Shown: one piece after another, positions 48,138-58,278 of the stretch
Numbering within the stretch: position 1 is the first letter of the stretch
How the letters are laid out: each line of letters begins with the position of its first letter
Source: AC-32 sp963772975
GTDB lineage: Bacteria; Actinomycetota; Thermoleophilia; Gaiellales; Gaiellaceae
Direction: 5' to 3'
Assembly: GCA_963772975.1 (NCBI GenBank)
Contig: CAVYZH010000002.1
Coordinates: forward strand, 372,001-436,000
Length of the DNA stretch: 64,000 bases
Made by a program: the position numbers and the translations under genes
Notes under the pieces: generated by a model
Seen by the model: the letters and a program-made list of their open reading frames with translations, nothing else
Databases searched by the model: none
Told to the model about the DNA's origin: nothing

Positions 48138-48793
48138 TTCGCCACCTCGAGCACTTCGGCCAGGCGCCAGTTCTTCTGCTTCGAGATCGGCCGCGTCTCG
48201 ACGATGCGCACCACGTCGCCCACCTTGGCCGCGTTCTGCTCGTCGTGGGCGTGGAACTTCGACGAGCGGCGGATCACCTTCTTGTAGCGCGGGTGCGCCT
48301 TCACCGTGTCGACCTTGACCACGATCGTCTTGTCCATCGCGTCGGAGACGACCACGCCGCGGCGCTCCTGGCGCCGGCCGCGCTCGTGCTCGGGCTTGGG
48401 CAGCCGCACGATCGGCCGCCGCTCGGCCGGGCGCTCGCGCTTCGGCTTGGAGTGCTTGTGACGCTCGGAGCGCGGCATTCGCTTGCGCTTCGGCTTGGGC
48501 GTGGACTGCTGGGGAGGCGCCTCCTCGGCAGCCGGCTCTTCGCCCTCGGCTTCGGCCACGGGTTCTTCGGCAGGCGTCTCTTCCGCAGGAGCCTCCTCCT
48601 CGGCAGGGGCCTCTTCGGCCGCGGGCTCTTCAGCCTCGGGCTCGGCTTCGGCAGCGGGCTCTTCGGCCACAGGCTCCTCGGCAGGGGCCCCTTCGGCCGC
48701 AGGCTCCGCGGCCGTTGCCTCCGCCTCGGGCTCGGTCGCCTCGGGCTGCTCGGTCGGCTCTTCGGTTGTCTCGTTCTGCTCTTCGTCAGGCAT
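48134..48793 (-). CDS. rpsQ: 30S ribosomal protein S17 with a ~100-residue acidic N-terminal extension
   Basis: The product is 219 residues against about 80-90 for a normal S17. Residues 1 to about 96 are Glu/Ala/Pro-rich, strongly acidic and repetitive. Residues about 97-145 are a basic linker (PKPKRKRMPRSERHKHSKPKR). The OB-fold S17 core starts at about 142: RRGVVVSDAMDKTIVVKVDTVKAHPRYKKVIRRSSKFHAHDE through WRLAEVLEVAK. ATG 48793 overlaps the rpmC stop and is the only start at the operon junction; an in-frame ATG at codon 105 (MPRSERHKHSK) exists but lacks a clear ribosome site. The same frame stays open throughout, arguing against an artefact. Confidence 0.93.
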   Translation of the reverse strand: MPDEEQNETTEEPTEQPEATEPEAEATAAEPAAEGAPAEEPVAEEPAAEAEPEAEEPAAEEAPAEEEAPAEETPAEEPVAEAEGEEPAAEEAPPQQSTPKPKRKRMPRSERHKHSKPKRERPAERRPIVRLPKPEHERGRRQERRGVVVSDAMDKTIVVKVDTVKAHPRYKKVIRRSSKFHAHDEQNAAKVGDVVRIVETRPISKQKNWRLAEVLEVAK

Positions 48794-48998
48794 TGGTCTC
48801 TCTCGTCAGGCTCGATTCACGTTCGATGCGGATGGTCAGGATGCGGGCGATCTCGCGCTTGGCGTGCTTCAGCCGCGCCGGGTTTTCGAGGGCGCCCGTC
48901 GCGGACTGAAAGCGCAGGTTGAACAGCTCCTGGCGCGTGTCGGCCAAGCGGTTCTCCAGCTCCTCGTCGGTCAGGTCTCGCAGCTCCCTAGCTCGCAA
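48786..48998 (-). CDS. rpmC: 50S ribosomal protein L29
   Basis: The product is 70 residues: LRDLTDEELENRLADTRQELFNLRFQSATGALENPARLKHAKREIARI is the two-helix core. TTG 48998 lies inside the rplP 3' end (11-base overlap). It sits by the peptide exit tunnel and contacts SRP and trigger factor. Confidence 0.95.
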   Translation of the reverse strand: MRARELRDLTDEELENRLADTRQELFNLRFQSATGALENPARLKHAKREIARILTIRIERESSLTRETNA

Positions 48999-49413
48999 AG
49001 AGATCCGCCTCCCTCGTCACGACCTTGGTCTTGATCGGCAGCTTGCGGCCGGCGAGGCGGAGCGCCTCCTTGGCCAGCGGCTCGTCCACGCCGGCGAGCT
49101 CGAACATCACGCGGCCGGGCTTGACGACGGCGACCCAGTGCTCGGGCGCGCCCTTGCCGGAGCCCATGCGCGTCTCGGCGGGCTTCTGCGTGACCGGCTT
49201 GTCCGGGAAGACGTTGATCCAGACCTTGCCGCCACGGCGGATCTTGCGCGTCATCGCGATTCGGGCGGCCTCGATCTGGCGGTTCGTCACCCAGCCGGCC
49301 TCGAGCGCCTTCAGGCCGTAGTCGCCGGCCTGCACCGTCGTCTGGCCCTTCGAATACCCGCGCCTGCGGCCTCGCTGGTATTTGCGGTACTTCGTCTTCT
49401 TGGGTAGCAGCAT
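48988..49413 (-). CDS. rplP: 50S ribosomal protein L16
   Basis: The product is 141 residues: MLLPKKTKYRKYQRGRRRGYSKG and KVWINVFPDKPVTQKPAETRMGSGKGAPEHWVAVVKPGRVMFEL. It organises the A-site tRNA region. It abuts the rpsC stop. Confidence 0.97.
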   Translation of the reverse strand: MLLPKKTKYRKYQRGRRRGYSKGQTTVQAGDYGLKALEAGWVTNRQIEAARIAMTRKIRRGGKVWINVFPDKPVTQKPAETRMGSGKGAPEHWVAVVKPGRVMFELAGVDEPLAKEALRLAGRKLPIKTKVVTREADLFAS

Positions 49414-50394
49414 CTAGCTCTCGTCCTTCTTTTCTTCCTGTTCGGGCTGCGGAGCTTCCACGGGAGCCTCGGTCTCGGCTGCAGCCTGCGGCTGCTCCTC
49501 GACGACCGGCGGCTTCTCCTGGGCCGGTGGCCGCTCGGTGCTCTCCTGGCTGCGCGCGCGGCCTCGGCCGCCCGGCCGCCGCGGGCCGCCCGGCCCGCTG
49601 CCCTTGCGTCGCCCCGGGCGCACGGGGCCAAGGCCTTCGCGGTCCTGGCTGCGACCGCGGCCACCCTCGCGGGAGGCGCCGAGACCCTCGGCCGCGCCGC
49701 CGCGGCGGCGCGCCTGGTCCTGGTCGCCCAGCCGCGAGTCGCGCTGGGTGACGCCCTCGTAGCCCTCGGGCATGATCTCGCCCTTGTTGATCCACACCTT
49801 GACGCCGATGCGGCCGTACGTCGTCTTGGCCTCGGCGAAGCCGTAGTCGATGTCGGCGCGAATCGTGTGCAGCGGAACGCGGCCCTCGGAGTAGCTCTCC
49901 GAGCGGCTCATCTCCGTGCCGGCGAGCCGGCCGCCGCACTGCACCTTCACGCCCTGCGCGCCGGAGCGGATCGCGGACGCGAGCGAGCGCTTCATCGCGC
50001 GCCGGAAACTGACGCGGTTCTGGAGCTGCTCGGCGATCGACTGCGCGACGAGCTTGGCGTCGAGCTCGGGCCGCTTGATCTCGTTGATGTTGATGTGGAC
50101 GGCCTTGTTGGTCATCCCGTGGATCTCCTTGCGCAGCGCGTCGACCTCCACGCCGGACTTGCCGATCACGATTCCCGGCCGGGCGGTGTAGATGTCGATC
50201 GTGATCCGCTGCGCGTCCTTGCGGATCAGGATGTCCGACAGGCCCGCATGCTCGAGCTTGCCGTAGATGTGCTCGCGGATCTTGAGGTCCTCGAGCAGGA
50301 ACGCGGAGAACTCCTTCGTCCCCGTGTACCAGTTCGACTTCCAATCGTGGATGACGCCCACGCGCAGGCCGCCGGGATGGATCTTCTGGCCCAT
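49414..50394 (-). CDS. rpsC: 30S ribosomal protein S3 with long C-terminal extension
   Basis: The product is 326 residues, about 100 more than usual. The KH domain (DILIRKDAQRITIDIYTARPGIVIGKSGVEVDALRKEI) and the C-terminal domain (VKVQCGGRLAGTEMSRSESYSEGRVPLHTIRADIDYGFAEAKTTYGRIGVKVWI) are intact. From about residue 217 there is an Arg/Gly/Gln-rich stretch (RRRGGAAEGLGASREGGRGRSQ), then an acidic Pro/Glu tail. S3 forms the mRNA entry channel and has helicase activity, so the tail may reach mRNA. Confidence 0.95.
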   Translation of the reverse strand: MGQKIHPGGLRVGVIHDWKSNWYTGTKEFSAFLLEDLKIREHIYGKLEHAGLSDILIRKDAQRITIDIYTARPGIVIGKSGVEVDALRKEIHGMTNKAVHININEIKRPELDAKLVAQSIAEQLQNRVSFRRAMKRSLASAIRSGAQGVKVQCGGRLAGTEMSRSESYSEGRVPLHTIRADIDYGFAEAKTTYGRIGVKVWINKGEIMPEGYEGVTQRDSRLGDQDQARRRGGAAEGLGASREGGRGRSQDREGLGPVRPGRRKGSGPGGPRRPGGRGRARSQESTERPPAQEKPPVVEEQPQAAAETEAPVEAPQPEQEEKKDES

Positions 50395-50889
50395 CTAGGA
50401 CTCCGCCTCCTCGGTCTTCTTCGGCTTCTTGGCGGCCGGCTTGCGCTTCGGCGCGTCCTTCTTCTTGGGCGCGGCCTTTGCCTCTTCGGCCTTCGGCTCT
50501 TCCTGCTCCGGCGCGGAAGCGGGCTCGGGGGCGCGCTCTACCGGCGTCAGCTTGATCGTGATGTGGCAGGTCGGCTTGCGGATCCGCGCTGCGCGGCCAC
50601 GCGCACGAGCGCGCCAGCGCTTCATCACCGGGCCCTCGTCGACGTAGGCGGCCGAGACGACCAGGTCGTCGCCGGCCAGGTTGTGGTTGGCCTCCGCGTT
50701 CGCGACCGCCGAGCGCAGCACCTTCTCGATCTCGACCGCGGCCGCGCGCTGGGTGAACGCGAGCACGGTCCGAGCCTCCGGCACCGAGCGACCCCGGATG
50801 TGCTCGACCACGAGCCGCGCCTTGCGGGGCGACATGTGCACCCACTTGGCCACGGCCTTGACCTCCTGGCGCTCGAGCGTCTCGGTCAT
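50395..50889 (-). CDS. rplV: 50S ribosomal protein L22 with charged C-terminal tail
   Basis: The product is 164 residues. The core runs from AKWVHMSPRKARLVVEHIRGRSVPEA to RWRARARGRAARIRKPTCHITI. About 45 extra residues alternate Glu/Ala with Lys/Pro (EQEEPKAEEAKAAPKKKDAPKRKP). L22 lines the exit tunnel; its tail here would lie on the outer surface. It overlaps rpsS by four bases. Confidence 0.96.
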   Translation of the reverse strand: MTETLERQEVKAVAKWVHMSPRKARLVVEHIRGRSVPEARTVLAFTQRAAAVEIEKVLRSAVANAEANHNLAGDDLVVSAAYVDEGPVMKRWRARARGRAARIRKPTCHITIKLTPVERAPEPASAPEQEEPKAEEAKAAPKKKDAPKRKPAAKKPKKTEEAES

Positions 50890-51163
50890 CGCTTCACCTC
50901 GGCCTTCCGGTCGCCCGAGTGGCCGCGAAAGGTCCGTGTCGGCGCAAACTCGCCGAGCTTGTGCCCGACCATCTGCTCGGTGACGAAGACGGGCACGTGC
51001 TTGCGGCCGTCGTGGACCGCGATCGTGTGCCCGACCATCTCCGGGAAAATCGTCGACGAGCGTGACCAGGTCCGGACCATCTGCTTCGAGCCGGACTCGT
51101 TCATCTTGGTGATCCTGGTCAGCAGCCGCTCTTCCACGAACGGCCCCTTCTTCGAACTGCGGC

Positions 51164-51167
<4 letters not shown>
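50886..51167 (-). CDS. rpsS: 30S ribosomal protein S19
   Basis: The product is 93 residues: MSRSSKKGPFVEERLLTRI, then WSRSSTIFPEMVGHTIAVHDGRKHVPVFVTEQMVGHKLGEFAPTRTFRGHSGDRKAEVKR. It is a head protein of the 30S near the A site. Four-base overlaps on both sides. Confidence 0.97.
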
Positions 51168-52006
<839 letters not shown>

Positions 52007-52008
52007 AT

Positions 52009-52305
52009 CTACGCCTGAGCCCCCTCGAAGATCTCGATCGTCTCGCCCTGGCGCAGCTGTACGATCGCCTTCTTCCAGCCGGGCTTCTCGCCGCGGATCA
52101 GGCCGCGGCGCTTCGGCTTGGCCTGCACCTTGAGCATGTTCACGGCCTGCACCTTGACGCCGAACAGCTCCTCGACGGCCTGGCGGACCTGCGTCTTGTG
52201 CGCGTCGGGATGGACGCGGAACGCGTATTTGCGCTGCTCGAGCAGCTCGTAGCTCTTCTCGGAGACCACGGGCGCGAGCAGCACCTGGTTCGGGTGGAGG
52301 CTCAC
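52009..52305 (-). CDS. rplW: 50S ribosomal protein L23
   Basis: The product is 98 residues from GTG 52305, overlapping the rplD stop (GTGA). QVLLAPVVSEKSYELLEQRKYAFRVHPDAHKTQVRQAVEELFGVKV is diagnostic. It docks trigger factor and SRP at the exit tunnel. Confidence 0.97.
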   Translation of the reverse strand: MSLHPNQVLLAPVVSEKSYELLEQRKYAFRVHPDAHKTQVRQAVEELFGVKVQAVNMLKVQAKPKRRGLIRGEKPGWKKAIVQLRQGETIEIFEGAQA

Positions 52306-52922
52306 TTGGCAGCCCTCCCCTGCACCAGCTCGAGCGCCGGCTCGGTGACGAGCAGCGAGCGGGCCCACACGACCTGCTGCACCTCGAGGTCGGCCGGAAC
52401 CGTGATCCGGACCCGATCGAGGTTGCGGAAGGACTTGATCAGCGCCTCCTCGTCGGGCTGCGCGACGATCAGCAGCGGGTAGTCCTTGCCCCACGAGCCG
52501 ACCAGCTCGAGCGCCGCCTTCGTCGACGGCGCGTCGAACGCAGCGGAGTCGAGCAACCCGAGGGTGCCGCCCTGTGCGTGCGCCGAGAGCGCGCTACGGA
52601 GCGCCGCCTTGCGCGCCTTGCGGTTGACCTTGCCGACGAAGTTGCGGTCGTTCGGCGGGAACGCCATGCCGCCGCCGGTCCAGTGCGGCGCGCGCGTCCC
52701 GCCGGCGCGGGCGCGGCCGGTGCCCTTCTGGCGCCACGGCTTCGCGCGGCCGCCGGCTACGAGGCCGCGGCTCTTGCCGCCACGCGTAGCCGAGCGCGCC
52801 TCGTTCTGCTCGGCCCGAACCGTCTCGTGGACGAGGTGCGGCTTGACCTCGACGGCGAAGACGCCCTCCTCGAGCGTGACGCTCTTCGTGGAGCCGATCA
52901 CGGGTGCCTTAGGCGCGGCCAC
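52302..52922 (-). CDS. rplD: 50S ribosomal protein L4
   Basis: The product is 206 residues from GTG 52922, which overlaps the rplC end by 14 bases and gives MAAPKAPVIGSTKSVTLEEGVF. GTG 52901, with AAGG five bases upstream, is the alternative, giving 199. The tunnel loop GGKSRGLVAGGRAKPWRQKGTGRARAGGTRAPHWTGGGMAFPP is intact. L4 often represses the S10 operon; no matching leader can be proposed here because tuf precedes rpsJ closely. Confidence 0.95.
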   Translation of the reverse strand: MAAPKAPVIGSTKSVTLEEGVFAVEVKPHLVHETVRAEQNEARSATRGGKSRGLVAGGRAKPWRQKGTGRARAGGTRAPHWTGGGMAFPPNDRNFVGKVNRKARKAALRSALSAHAQGGTLGLLDSAAFDAPSTKAALELVGSWGKDYPLLIVAQPDEEALIKSFRNLDRVRITVPADLEVQQVVWARSLLVTEPALELVQGRAAK

Positions 52923-53535
52923 GGCCGGTGTCCTCCCTGACCTCGACGTAGCCGTTCTTCGGGCCGGGCACGGCTCCCTTGACGAGCAGCAGGTTCCGCG
53001 CGGCGTCAACGTCGTGCACGGTCAGCCCGACCTGCGTGACGCGCTTGCCGCCCATGCGACCGGCCATCTTCATCCCCTTGAACACGCGCGAAGGCGTGGC
53101 CGATGCGCCGATCGAGCCGGGGGCGCGGACGTTGTGCGAGCCGTGCGAGACCGGGCCGCGGTGGAAGTTGTGGCGCTTGATCGTGCCCGCGAAGCCCTTG
53201 CCCATCCCGATTCCCGAGACTTTGACCTTGTCGCCCGGCTCGAAGCTCTCGACGGTGACGGGCTCGCCGACGGTGAGCTCGGTGGTGCCGCGGAACTCGA
53301 CGAGCTTGCGGTGCGGGCCGGCCCCGCCGAGCTGGCCGAGGCGCGGCTTGGTCACCTTCCGCTCGGCAACCGGATCGAAGGCGAGCTGCACGGCCTCGTA
53401 GCCGTCCGAGTCGACCGTCTTGACACAAACGATCGGGCACGGGCCGGCCTCGATCACCGTCACCGGGGTCACTTCGCCCGTCTCCGGGTCGAAGAGCTGG
53501 GTCATGCCCAGCTTCTTGCCGACGATGCCTTTCAC
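52909..53535 (-). CDS. rplC: 50S ribosomal protein L3
   Basis: The product is 208 residues: GIVGKKLGMTQLFD, GMGKGFAGTIKRHNFHRGPVSHGSHN and PGSIGASATPSRVFKGMKMAGRMGG. It is an initiator of 50S assembly with a loop reaching the peptidyl transferase centre. It overlaps rpsJ as GTGA. Confidence 0.97.
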   Translation of the reverse strand: MKGIVGKKLGMTQLFDPETGEVTPVTVIEAGPCPIVCVKTVDSDGYEAVQLAFDPVAERKVTKPRLGQLGGAGPHRKLVEFRGTTELTVGEPVTVESFEPGDKVKVSGIGMGKGFAGTIKRHNFHRGPVSHGSHNVRAPGSIGASATPSRVFKGMKMAGRMGGKRVTQVGLTVHDVDAARNLLLVKGAVPGPKNGYVEVREDTGRGRA

Positions 53536-53840
53536 AGCTTGATCTCGATGTCGACACCGGCCGGGAGGTCGAGCCGCATCAGCGAGTCGACCGTCTTCGG
53601 GGTCGGTGAGTGGATGTCGATCAGGCGCTTGTGCGTGCGCACTTCGAAGTGCTCCCGCGAGTCCTTGTCCTTGAAGGGCGACCGGATCACGCAGTAGACG
53701 TTCTTCTCGGTGGGCAGGGGCACGGGCCCGGTGATGGTCGCGCCGGTGCGCTGGGCGGTCTCCACGATCTGGCTCGCAGACTTGTCGAGCTGCTGGTGGT
53801 CGTAGCCCTTGAGGCGGATGCGGATCTTGCTCTGCGGCAC
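53532..53840 (-). CDS. rpsJ: 30S ribosomal protein S10
   Basis: The product is 102 residues from GTG 53840, the normal family length: KIRIRLKGYDHQQLDKSASQIVETAQRTGATITGPVPLPTEKNVYCVIRSPFKDKDSREHFEVRTHKRLIDI. It also acts as NusE in antitermination. It follows tuf by 10 bases, joining the str and S10 clusters. Confidence 0.97.
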   Translation of the reverse strand: MPQSKIRIRLKGYDHQQLDKSASQIVETAQRTGATITGPVPLPTEKNVYCVIRSPFKDKDSREHFEVRTHKRLIDIHSPTPKTVDSLMRLDLPAGVDIEIKL

Positions 53841-53850
53841 CGGCGCTCCC

Positions 53851-55041
<1,191 letters not shown>

Positions 55042-55059
55042 TCGTTCCTTTCCTTCCGT

Positions 55060-57159
55060 TTAGCTCGACTGCGAGTCGACGAGCTCGCCCGCGATCGACT
55101 GAGGCACTTCCTCGTAGCGATCGAACTGCATGGTGAAAGTTGCCCGGCCCTGCGTCGTCGAGCGCAGGTCGGTTGCGTATCCGAACATGGTCGCGAGCGG
55201 CACGTGCGCCCGGATCGCCTGCGCGTTGCCGCGCGGCTCCAGGCCCTCGACGCGCCCGCGCCGTGAGTTCAAATCTCCCATCACGTCTCCGAGGTAGTCC
55301 TCGGGCGTGACCACCTCGACGGCCATGACGGGCTCGAGCAGCTTCGGCTTCGAGCGCTTCATCGCCTCCTTGAAGGCCATCGAGCCGGCGACCTTGAAGG
55401 CGATCTCGCTCGAGTCGACGTCGTGGAACGAGCCGTCGATCAGCTCGATCCGCACGTCGACGACCGGGTAGCCGGCGAGGATGCCGGACTCCATCGCCTC
55501 CTGGATGCCGAGGTCGACCGGGCCGATGTACTCGCGCGGGATCTTACCGCCGACGATCTTGTCGACGAAGTCGTAGCCCTCGCCCGGCTCGGTCGGGCCC
55601 GCGTTGATGACCGCGTGGCCGTACTGGCCACGGCCGCCGGTCTGGCGGACAAACTTGCCCTCGATCTTCTCGACCGGGCGCCCGAAGGTCTCGCGGTAGG
55701 CGACCTGCGGCCGGCCGACGTTCGCGTCCACCGAGAACTCGCGCATCAGGCGGTCGACGATGATCTCGAGGTGGAGCTCGCCCATACCCGAGATCAGAGT
55801 CTGGCCGGTCTCCTCGTCGGTCTGGACACGGAAGGTCGGATCCTCCTCGGCGAGCCGCTGCAGGCCAGCGCCGAGCTTGTCCTGGTCGGCCTTGGTCTTC
55901 GGCTCGATCGCGACCGCGATCACCGGCTCGGGGAAGTCCATCGACTCGAGCCGGATCGGCGCCGTGTCGATCGCGAGCGTATCGCCCGTCGTGGAGCTCT
56001 TGATCCCGACACCGGCTGCGATCTCGCCCGCGCCGATCTCCTCGCGCTCCTCGCGGTGGTTGGCGTGCATCTGCAGGATGCGGCCGATGCGCTCGGTCTT
56101 GCCGGTGCTCGTGTTCAGGACGCGGTCGCCGGCCTTGAGCTGGCCGGAGTAGACGCGGAAGTACGTCAGCTTGCCGACATACGGGTCGGACATGACCTTG
56201 AAGACGAGCGCCGAGAACGGCTCGTCGTTCGCCGGGCGGCGTGAGAGCTCGTTCTCCGTGCGCGGGTCGATCCCGTGGATCGGCGGCACGTCGAGCGGGC
56301 TCGGCAGGTAGTCGACGACGGCGTCGAGCAGCGGCTGGATGCCCTTGTTCTTGAAGGCGGAGCCGGCGAGCACCGGCGTGACGGTGATGTCGAGCGTCGC
56401 GGCGCGCAGGGCGCGCTTCAGCATCTCGGGCGTGACCGCATTCTCGTCGGTGAGGTAGGTCTCGAGCAGCTCGTCGTCGTGGTCGGCGACCGCCTCGATC
56501 AGCTGGTGGTGGTACTCCTGCGCCTGCTCGAGCAGCTCCTCCGGGATCTCTACGACGTCCATCTTCGTGCCGAGGTCGTCCTCCCAGACGGTCGCGCGCA
56601 TCTCGACGAGGTCGATCACGCCGCGGAAGTGCTCCTCCTGGCCCATCGGCAGCTGCACCGGCACCGGGCGGGCGCCGAGGCGGTCGATCATCGACTGCAC
56701 CGAGGCGAAGAAGTCTGCGCCGGTGCGGTCCATCTTGTTGATGAAGGCGATGCGCGGCACGCGGTAGCGGTCGGCCTGGCGCCAGACCGTCTCGGACTGC
56801 GGCTCGACGCCGGCGACGGAGTCGAAGACCGCGATCGCGCCGTCGAGCACGCGCAGGCTGCGCTCCACCTCGACCGTAAAGTCCACGTGCCCGGGCGTAT
56901 CGATGATGTTGATACGAAAATCGCGCCACTCGGCCGTCGTCGCAGCAGAGGTGATCGTGATGCCGCGCTCCTGCTCCTGCGCCATCCAGTCCATCACTGC
57001 GGCGCCCTCGTGGACCTCGCCCATCTTGTGGGTGCGGCCGGTGTAGTAGAGGATCCGCTCGGTCGTCGTGGTCTTGCCCGCGTCGATGTGGGCCATGATC
57101 CCGATGTTCCGGACGTTCTCGAGTGCGAGCTGCGTCTTGGTCGTCGCCACCGCGCTCAC
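55060..57159 (-). CDS. fusA: Elongation factor G
   Basis: The product is 699 residues from GTG 57159, which overlaps the rpsG stop as GTGA; GTG 57150 (MATTKTQ) is an equally good start giving 696. GTPase motifs MAHIDAGKTT, RGITITSAATT, DTPGHVDF and INKMDRTGADF are present, with domains II-V to PQSIAGELVDSQSS. It drives translocation and ribosome recycling. Confidence 0.97.
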   Translation of the reverse strand: MSAVATTKTQLALENVRNIGIMAHIDAGKTTTTERILYYTGRTHKMGEVHEGAAVMDWMAQEQERGITITSAATTAEWRDFRINIIDTPGHVDFTVEVERSLRVLDGAIAVFDSVAGVEPQSETVWRQADRYRVPRIAFINKMDRTGADFFASVQSMIDRLGARPVPVQLPMGQEEHFRGVIDLVEMRATVWEDDLGTKMDVVEIPEELLEQAQEYHHQLIEAVADHDDELLETYLTDENAVTPEMLKRALRAATLDITVTPVLAGSAFKNKGIQPLLDAVVDYLPSPLDVPPIHGIDPRTENELSRRPANDEPFSALVFKVMSDPYVGKLTYFRVYSGQLKAGDRVLNTSTGKTERIGRILQMHANHREEREEIGAGEIAAGVGIKSSTTGDTLAIDTAPIRLESMDFPEPVIAVAIEPKTKADQDKLGAGLQRLAEEDPTFRVQTDEETGQTLISGMGELHLEIIVDRLMREFSVDANVGRPQVAYRETFGRPVEKIEGKFVRQTGGRGQYGHAVINAGPTEPGEGYDFVDKIVGGKIPREYIGPVDLGIQEAMESGILAGYPVVDVRIELIDGSFHDVDSSEIAFKVAGSMAFKEAMKRSKPKLLEPVMAVEVVTPEDYLGDVMGDLNSRRGRVEGLEPRGNAQAIRAHVPLATMFGYATDLRSTTQGRATFTMQFDRYEEVPQSIAGELVDSQSS

Positions 57160-57626
57160 CACCTGTAGTGCGCGAAGGCCTTGTTGGCCTGCGCCATCCG
57201 GTAGAGATCGTCCTTGCGCTTGAACGCGCCGCCCTGCTGGTTGAGCGCGTCCAGGATCTCGCCGGCGAGCTTCGCCGACATCTGCTTCTCGCGCCGGTCG
57301 CGCGCGAACTGGACCAGCCAGCGCACGGCCAGCGTGCGGGCACGCCGCTGCGGCACCTCGACTGGCACTTGGTAGTTCGCGCCGCCCACGCGCCGCGAGC
57401 GAACCTCGAGCACGGGGGTGACGGTCTTGATCGCCTGCTCCAGCACCTCGACCGGCGGCTTGCCGGTCTGCTCGCCGACCCGGTCCAGCGCCTGGTAGAC
57501 GATCGCCTCGGCGGTCGACTTCTTGCCGTCGTTCATCACCTTGTTGATCACCTGGGCGACGAGGCGGGAGCTGTAGACGGGATCGGGCTCGAGCGCCCGT
57601 GGCTGGATCGTGGCACGGCGCGGCAT
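57156..57626 (-). CDS. rpsG: 30S ribosomal protein S7
   Basis: The product is 156 residues: MPRRATIQPRALEPDPVYSS, VINKVMNDGKKSTAEAIVYQAL, VRSRRVGGANYQVPVEVPQRR and AFAHYRW at the end. It nucleates the 30S head. One-base overlap with rpsL (TAATG). Confidence 0.98.
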   Translation of the reverse strand: MPRRATIQPRALEPDPVYSSRLVAQVINKVMNDGKKSTAEAIVYQALDRVGEQTGKPPVEVLEQAIKTVTPVLEVRSRRVGGANYQVPVEVPQRRARTLAVRWLVQFARDRREKQMSAKLAGEILDALNQQGGAFKRKDDLYRMAQANKAFAHYRW

Positions 57627-57997
57627 TACGAGCCCTTCTTGGCGCCGTACTTGGAGCGTCCCTGGCGCCGCTCGCTGACACCGGCGGCGTCGAGCCCGCC
57701 ACGGATCACCTTGTAGCGGAAGCCCGGCAGGTCCTTGACGCGGCCGCCGCGGACGAGCACGACCGAATGCTCCTGCAGGTTGTGTCCCTCGCCGGGGATG
57801 TACGAGCCGACTTCCATGCCGTTCGTCAGCCGGACGCGCGCGACCTTCCGAAGCGCCGAGTTCGGCTTCTTCGGCGTGGTGGTGTACACGCGCGTGCAGA
57901 CGCCCCGTTTTTGCGGCGCGCCGCGCAGCGCAGGGGTCTTCACCTTCGCCTTCGGCGTGACCCTGCCCTTTCGGACCAGCTGGTTGACGGTCGGCAT
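57626..57997 (-). CDS. rpsL: 30S ribosomal protein S12
   Basis: The product is 123 residues. MPTVNQLVRKGR, TTTPKKPNSALRKVARVRLTNG and GRVKDLPGFRYKVIRGGLDAAGV include the two loops where streptomycin-resistance substitutions occur; both lysines are wild type (PKKPNSA, RVKDLPG). AAGGAG lies 5 bases before ATG 57997. First gene of the str operon. Confidence 0.98.
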   Translation of the reverse strand: MPTVNQLVRKGRVTPKAKVKTPALRGAPQKRGVCTRVYTTTPKKPNSALRKVARVRLTNGMEVGSYIPGEGHNLQEHSVVLVRGGRVKDLPGFRYKVIRGGLDAAGVSERRQGRSKYGAKKGS

Positions 57998-58031
57998 GTG
58001 CTCCTTGCTAGATGGGTGCGGACACAACAAA

Positions 58032-58061
58032 GGCTGGCCGGGGATCAGGCCCCTGCCAACC
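58032..58061 (-). other. 5' untranslated hairpin of the str operon
   Basis: GGTTGGCAGGGG (minus, 58061-58050) pairs with 58043-58032 apart from two mismatches, with a six-base loop. It starts within about two bases of the predicted transcript 5' end. It may protect the message or bind a ribosomal protein for feedback control. Confidence 0.45.
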
Positions 58062-58069
58062 GGATGAGC

Positions 58070-58099
58070 ATGGTAGCGAAGCGCACCCTCCAGCGTCAA
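58070..58099 (-). promoter_or_regulatory. str operon promoter
   Basis: TTGACG (58099-58094), 18-base spacer, TACCAT (58075-58070). The expected start is near 58063, leaving a 65-base leader to rpsL. GCTACCATGCTCATCC (58077-58062) is repeated in 14/16 positions before infA. Confidence 0.55.
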
Positions 58100-58278
58100 A
58101 CGGCAGAATGCGCTTGGCTGCGAGGATTCGGCGGTACCTGCGCGGCCGATTCGTGCGAATCCGAACGAGGGGTTTTATCGTTTTGAATCCATAGCCTGCC
58201 GCCCCCAACGCGATTACAGTGAGTCGGCTCGCGATTTGTGGTTTCCGGGCAGGGCGGAGGTTCACGACGAGGGAGATG

